A DNA stretch of 63,970 nucleotides, taken from positions 1 to 63,970 of the forward strand of contig JAHECW010000007.1 in NCBI GenBank assembly GCA_024641545.1. Reading direction: 5' to 3'. Each line of letters starts with the position of its first letter. Within the stretch, counting starts at the first letter, position 1. A program made the position numbers and the translations under genes. Shown in pieces: positions 61,466 through 63,970 of the stretch. The DNA comes from Acidobacteriota bacterium (GTDB lineage: Bacteria > Acidobacteriota > Thermoanaerobaculia > Thermoanaerobaculales > Sulfomarinibacteraceae). The notes beneath the pieces were generated by a model, which worked only from the letters and a program-made list of their open reading frames with translations, made no database searches and was not told where the DNA came from.

Positions 61466-62506
61466 TCAGATGGCCTTGAGAATGTTCTTCACCAACCCTG
61501 GACCCTCGTAGATGAGCCCGGTGTAGAGCTGGACCAGAGTGGCGCCGGCGTCGAGCTTGGCGCGGGCGTCCTCGGGCGACATGATGCCGCCGACTCCGAT
61601 GATCGGCAGGGCGCCGTCGAGGTGCCCGGCGATGGCGGCGACGATCCGGGTACTCATCTCGCTGAGGGCCGCCCCGCTGAGTCCACCCTCCTCGCCGGCC
61701 AGGGGGTGTCCTCCGACGGCATCCCTCGAGATCGTCGTGTTGGTGGCGATGATCCCGTCGAGCCCGGACTCGACGATGACATCGACGGCGGTCCGCACCT
61801 GGTCCGCATCGAGATCGGGCGCGAGCTTGACGAGCACCGGGACGCGTATGCCCGACCCGTCGGCCAGATCGCTCTGCTTGTCCGCAAGCCGACCGAGCAG
61901 GGCGCCGAGAAACGCCGGGTCCTGCAGCTGCCGCAACCCCGGGGTGTTGGGTGAGGAGATGTTGACCGCGAGGTAGTCGGCCAAAGGCGCGAAGACCTCC
62001 ATGAGCTGCTCGTAGTCGCGGGCGGCGTCCTCGAGAGGGGTGGCCTTCTGCTTGCCGATGTTGACTCCGAGAACCAGCCCGGGCGGACCGGGTTTGCGGA
62101 GTTGATCGGCAACATAGGCCGCGCCCCTACCCGGGAAACCCATCCGGTTGATCACCGATCTCCGGTCGACCAGTCGGAAGACCCGCGGTTTCGGGTTCCC
62201 CGGTTGCGGCAGCGGCGTCACCGTTCCGATCTCGACATGACCGAAGCCGAGAGTGGCGAGGCCCCGCCAGCCCTCGCCGTCCTTGTCGTAGCCGGCGGCG
62301 AGCCCGACCCGGTTGGAAAAGCGCAGCCCGAAGGCCTCGACCGGTTCGGCGTCAGGCACGCAGAACGCCGCCGCCAGCGCCGCCCGGATCGGTGCGATGG
62401 TTCCCGCCCGGGCAATGGCGGCCAGGGAAACGGCGTGGGCCGTCTCCGGTTCGAGCTTGAAGAGCGCGGCGCGGGAGAGTGGATACAGCATCGTTCGGCG
62501 CGCCAT
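61466..62506 (-). CDS. pyrD: Dihydroorotate dehydrogenase (quinone), class 2
   Basis: 346 residues from ATG 62506 (the ATG at 62491, MLYPLSR, is an alternative; neither has a good ribosome site). FMN-dependent oxidation of dihydroorotate at the inner membrane. N-terminal amphipathic helix LSRAALFKLEPETAHAVSL typical for class 2; GLAAGYDKDGEGW; NRMGFPGRG; catalytic Ser in NISSPNTPGLRQLQ; KLAPDLD; IATNTTISR; GVGGIMSPEDARAKLDAGATLVQLYTG. Divergent from the glycosyltransferase. Confidence 0.95.
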   Translation of the reverse strand: MARRTMLYPLSRAALFKLEPETAHAVSLAAIARAGTIAPIRAALAAAFCVPDAEPVEAFGLRFSNRVGLAAGYDKDGEGWRGLATLGFGHVEIGTVTPLPQPGNPKPRVFRLVDRRSVINRMGFPGRGAAYVADQLRKPGPPGLVLGVNIGKQKATPLEDAARDYEQLMEVFAPLADYLAVNISSPNTPGLRQLQDPAFLGALLGRLADKQSDLADGSGIRVPVLVKLAPDLDADQVRTAVDVIVESGLDGIIATNTTISRDAVGGHPLAGEEGGLSGAALSEMSTRIVAAIAGHLDGALPIIGVGGIMSPEDARAKLDAGATLVQLYTGLIYEGPGLVKNILKAI

Positions 62507-62547
62507 TGAACCACACCCGGACCCGCGGGGTATAGTCGTGGCCAATC

Positions 62548-63564
62548 ATGACCCGCCCCTCGGTTTCCGTCCTGCTCCCGGTCCGGAACGCGTCGCGCTG
62601 GCTCGACGACGCTCTGGCCAGTCTGACGCGGCAGACGCTGACGGACTTCGAGGTCATCGCGGTGGACGACGGGTCCACCGACGACAGCGGCGCCCTCCTC
62701 GATCGGTGGGCCGAGAGCGACCCGCGATTTTCCGTGGTCCACCAACCGGCCCGGGGCCTCGTGACCGCGCTCAACCGAGGCCTCAATCGTTGCTGCGCCC
62801 CGCTGGTGGCGCGGATGGACGCCGACGACGTCAGCCACCCGCGGCGGCTCGAGCTCCAGGCGGCGATCCTCACCTCATGCCCCGAGGTGGGCGTGGTCTC
62901 GTGCGGAGTGCGCCACTTCCCGGCGCACCGGGTCGCAAGGGGCTTTCGACTGTACGAGGCATGGCTGAACTCGCTGACGACTCACGACGAGATGTCGCGC
63001 GAGCGCTTCGTCGAGTCGCCGCTCGCCCACCCCTCGGTGATGCTGCGGCGGGACCTGCTCGCCGAGATCGGCGGATGGCGGGACCAGGAATGGGCCGAGG
63101 ACTATGATCTCTGGCTCCGCCTTTTCGAGGCCGGTGTCATCTTCGCCAAGCTCGATCGAGCCCTGTTTTTCTGGCGCGAGCACGGCGATCGCCTGACCCG
63201 CGCCGACTCGCGGTACTCGGTGCCGAGCTTTCTGAGGTGCAAGGCCCACTTCCTCGCCCGCGGGCCGCTGAGAAAGACCGGCAAGGTGATTCTCTGGGGC
63301 GCCGGTCAGACCGGCCGCAGGCTGTCCAAGTTCCTCATCGAGGAAGGCGTCGCTATCAAGGCGGTGGTCGACATCGACCCGGTCAAGATCGGCGGCAGCC
63401 TCCGAGGCATCCCTATCATCGCCTCCGACGAGCTCGCCGACGAACTCGACGAAAACACCGTCGTGCTTGCCGCCGTCGCCTCGCGCGGCGCGAGAGATCT
63501 CATCCGTGCGTGCCTCGTCGATCTCGGCCTCGAAGAGGGCGTCACCTTCTGGTGCGCGGCGTAG
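62548..63564 (+). CDS. GT2 glycosyltransferase with C-terminal Rossmann-like domain
   Basis: 338 residues. GT2 fold: VSVLLPVRNASRWLDDALASL, FEVIAVDDGSTDDS, ALNRGLNRCCAPLVARMDADDVSHP (DxD), HPSVMLRRDLLAEIGGW and WAEDYDLWLRLF. From about residue 248 a second domain begins: KVILWGAGQTGRRLSKFLIEEGVAIKAVVDIDP, then IASDELADE, a nucleotide or CoA-binding-like Rossmann fold as in the N-terminal domain of PglD-type sugar acyltransferases. The fusion is uncommon. Probably adds a sugar to a surface glycan. TATAGT lies 11 bases upstream. Confidence 0.82.
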   Translation: MTRPSVSVLLPVRNASRWLDDALASLTRQTLTDFEVIAVDDGSTDDSGALLDRWAESDPRFSVVHQPARGLVTALNRGLNRCCAPLVARMDADDVSHPRRLELQAAILTSCPEVGVVSCGVRHFPAHRVARGFRLYEAWLNSLTTHDEMSRERFVESPLAHPSVMLRRDLLAEIGGWRDQEWAEDYDLWLRLFEAGVIFAKLDRALFFWREHGDRLTRADSRYSVPSFLRCKAHFLARGPLRKTGKVILWGAGQTGRRLSKFLIEEGVAIKAVVDIDPVKIGGSLRGIPIIASDELADELDENTVVLAAVASRGARDLIRACLVDLGLEEGVTFWCAA

Positions 63565-63733
63565 AGGGCGCCGGCGGTCGCAAAATCCGCGCTGAAGAGC
63601 GACCCTGCTCGACAACCTGCCGCACGGCATTGTTGTTGATCATGTCGGCCATGCACGCGAGGTTGGCATCAACACTGACCGCCATGTACATCCGGAAGGT
63701 GGCGTTCCAGCCGGGTTCGAGAGTCGAGTCCAC
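63542..63733 (-). pseudogene. Short conserved-looking fragment, possibly a gene remnant
   Basis: 63 codons from a GTG, in frame with preceding residues LAFGKKDEV that follow a stop. It reads DSTLEPGWNATFRMYMAVSV and DANLACMADMINNNAVRQVV, with plausible protein composition, then runs into frame overlapping the end of the glycosyltransferase. No ribosome site. The local DNA is poorer in GC than its neighbours. I cannot name a family. Could be a gene remnant or chance. Confidence 0.3.
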
Positions 63734-63776
63734 CTCGTCCTTCTTCCCGAAGGCCAGACAGCCTCATCGTCAGCCT

Positions 63777-63970
63777 CTAGGCGCGGAAACTCCAGCCGAT
63801 CAGCAAGAGGCCCGTGGCCGCAATCCAGCTTCCAAGCACGCGCACGACAATACGCGCCCAGAACGCCTTGAGCGACACCACCAGTCCTGCGACCAGCGTT
63901 ACGATGACGATCAGCGCCACCCATTCGCCCGTCAGCTCGAGCCCGGCGGAAGGTGCAGCGGTCAGCGCCG
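63777..63970 (-). CDS. C-terminal end of an integral membrane protein (truncated by window edge)
   Basis: 64 residues up to the TAG at 63779-63777; the start is beyond the edge. Two hydrophobic helices, WVALIVIVTLVAGLVVSL and VLGSWIAATGLLLIGWSF, joined by KAFWARIVVR, ending in a short Arg-Ala tail. It ends in the periplasm or cytoplasm; the family is not recognised. Codons include GTA, TTG and ATT, less usual in this window. Confidence 0.55.
   Translation of the reverse strand, partial: ALTAAPSAGLELTGEWVALIVIVTLVAGLVVSLKAFWARIVVRVLGSWIAATGLLLIGWSFRA

Overview
The window reads as high-GC chromosomal DNA of a diderm, free-living bacterium. I infer Acidobacteriota, probably the Thermoanaerobaculia side, without any database check. 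The reasons are: a lipid A-type acyltransferase, a TonB-dependent receptor and an ExbB/ExbD/TonB operon (an outer membrane); a rich set of secreted hydrolases with a shared short C-terminal tail; PT-rich secreted proteins of the type common in that group; and intergenic hexamer/heptamer repeats and REP-like spacers. No insertion sequence, phage, CRISPR, tRNA or rRNA was seen. Most genes are ordinary, densely packed chromosomal genes, many coupled by ATGA-type overlaps.

Layout. 1-2 kb: truncated TonB-dependent receptor and an LpxL-like acyltransferase. 2.3-6.1 kb: M6 metalloprotease with a kelch-like propeller, then a decayed secA-like pseudogene. 6.4-11.5 kb: a small unknown protein, a two-gene unit made of a membrane Hsp90-like (GHKL) ATPase/transglutaminase fusion plus a partner, and a zinc-ribbon miniprotein. 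12-17.7 kb: an NTT-type transporter fused to HEAT and cyclic-nucleotide-binding domains, then pepF between two direct copies of an intergenic repeat block. 18-20 kb: groES-groEL with a clear promoter, CIRCE operator and terminator. 20-30 kb: a secretome cluster (arylsulfotransferase-like propeller, PT-rich protein, zinc peptidase, PA-domain metalloprotease, M14 carboxypeptidase, BNR propeller). 30.7-38.4 kb: RNA and nucleotide genes (DHH-CBS-nucleotidyltransferase, rsmD, ndk, dCMP deaminase, trmB) with PilZ and a trypsin-like protease between them. 38.5-45 kb: a lipoprotein, a very large NtrY-like kinase and aminopeptidase P. 45-47.7 kb: an archaeal-type HMG-CoA synthase/thiolase/DUF35 operon. 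47.8-51.1 kb: an ArsR regulator and an uncharacterised DUF3592/arrestin-like/P-loop ATPase operon. 51.2-53.2 kb: tonB-exbB-exbD. 53.5-63.6 kb: YceI, a glutathione-reductase-like enzyme, divergent glgP/malQ, an HD-like protein, TerC, divergent pyrD and a GT2 glycosyltransferase. The last 200 bases hold the end of a membrane protein.

Most noteworthy: (i) the GHKL ATPase/transglutaminase pair, the best candidate here for an undescribed system; (ii) a recurring C-terminal tail on four secreted proteins; (iii) a mevalonate-entry operon of archaeal architecture; (iv) many genes without a Shine-Dalgarno sequence that carry a TANNNT -10 hexamer exactly six bases before the start codon, suggesting leaderless transcripts; (v) several families of intergenic repeats, including direct repeats flanking pepF; (vi) a perfect FadR/TetR-type palindrome in an otherwise empty spacer. 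All calls come from reading the sequence; no similarity search was run.
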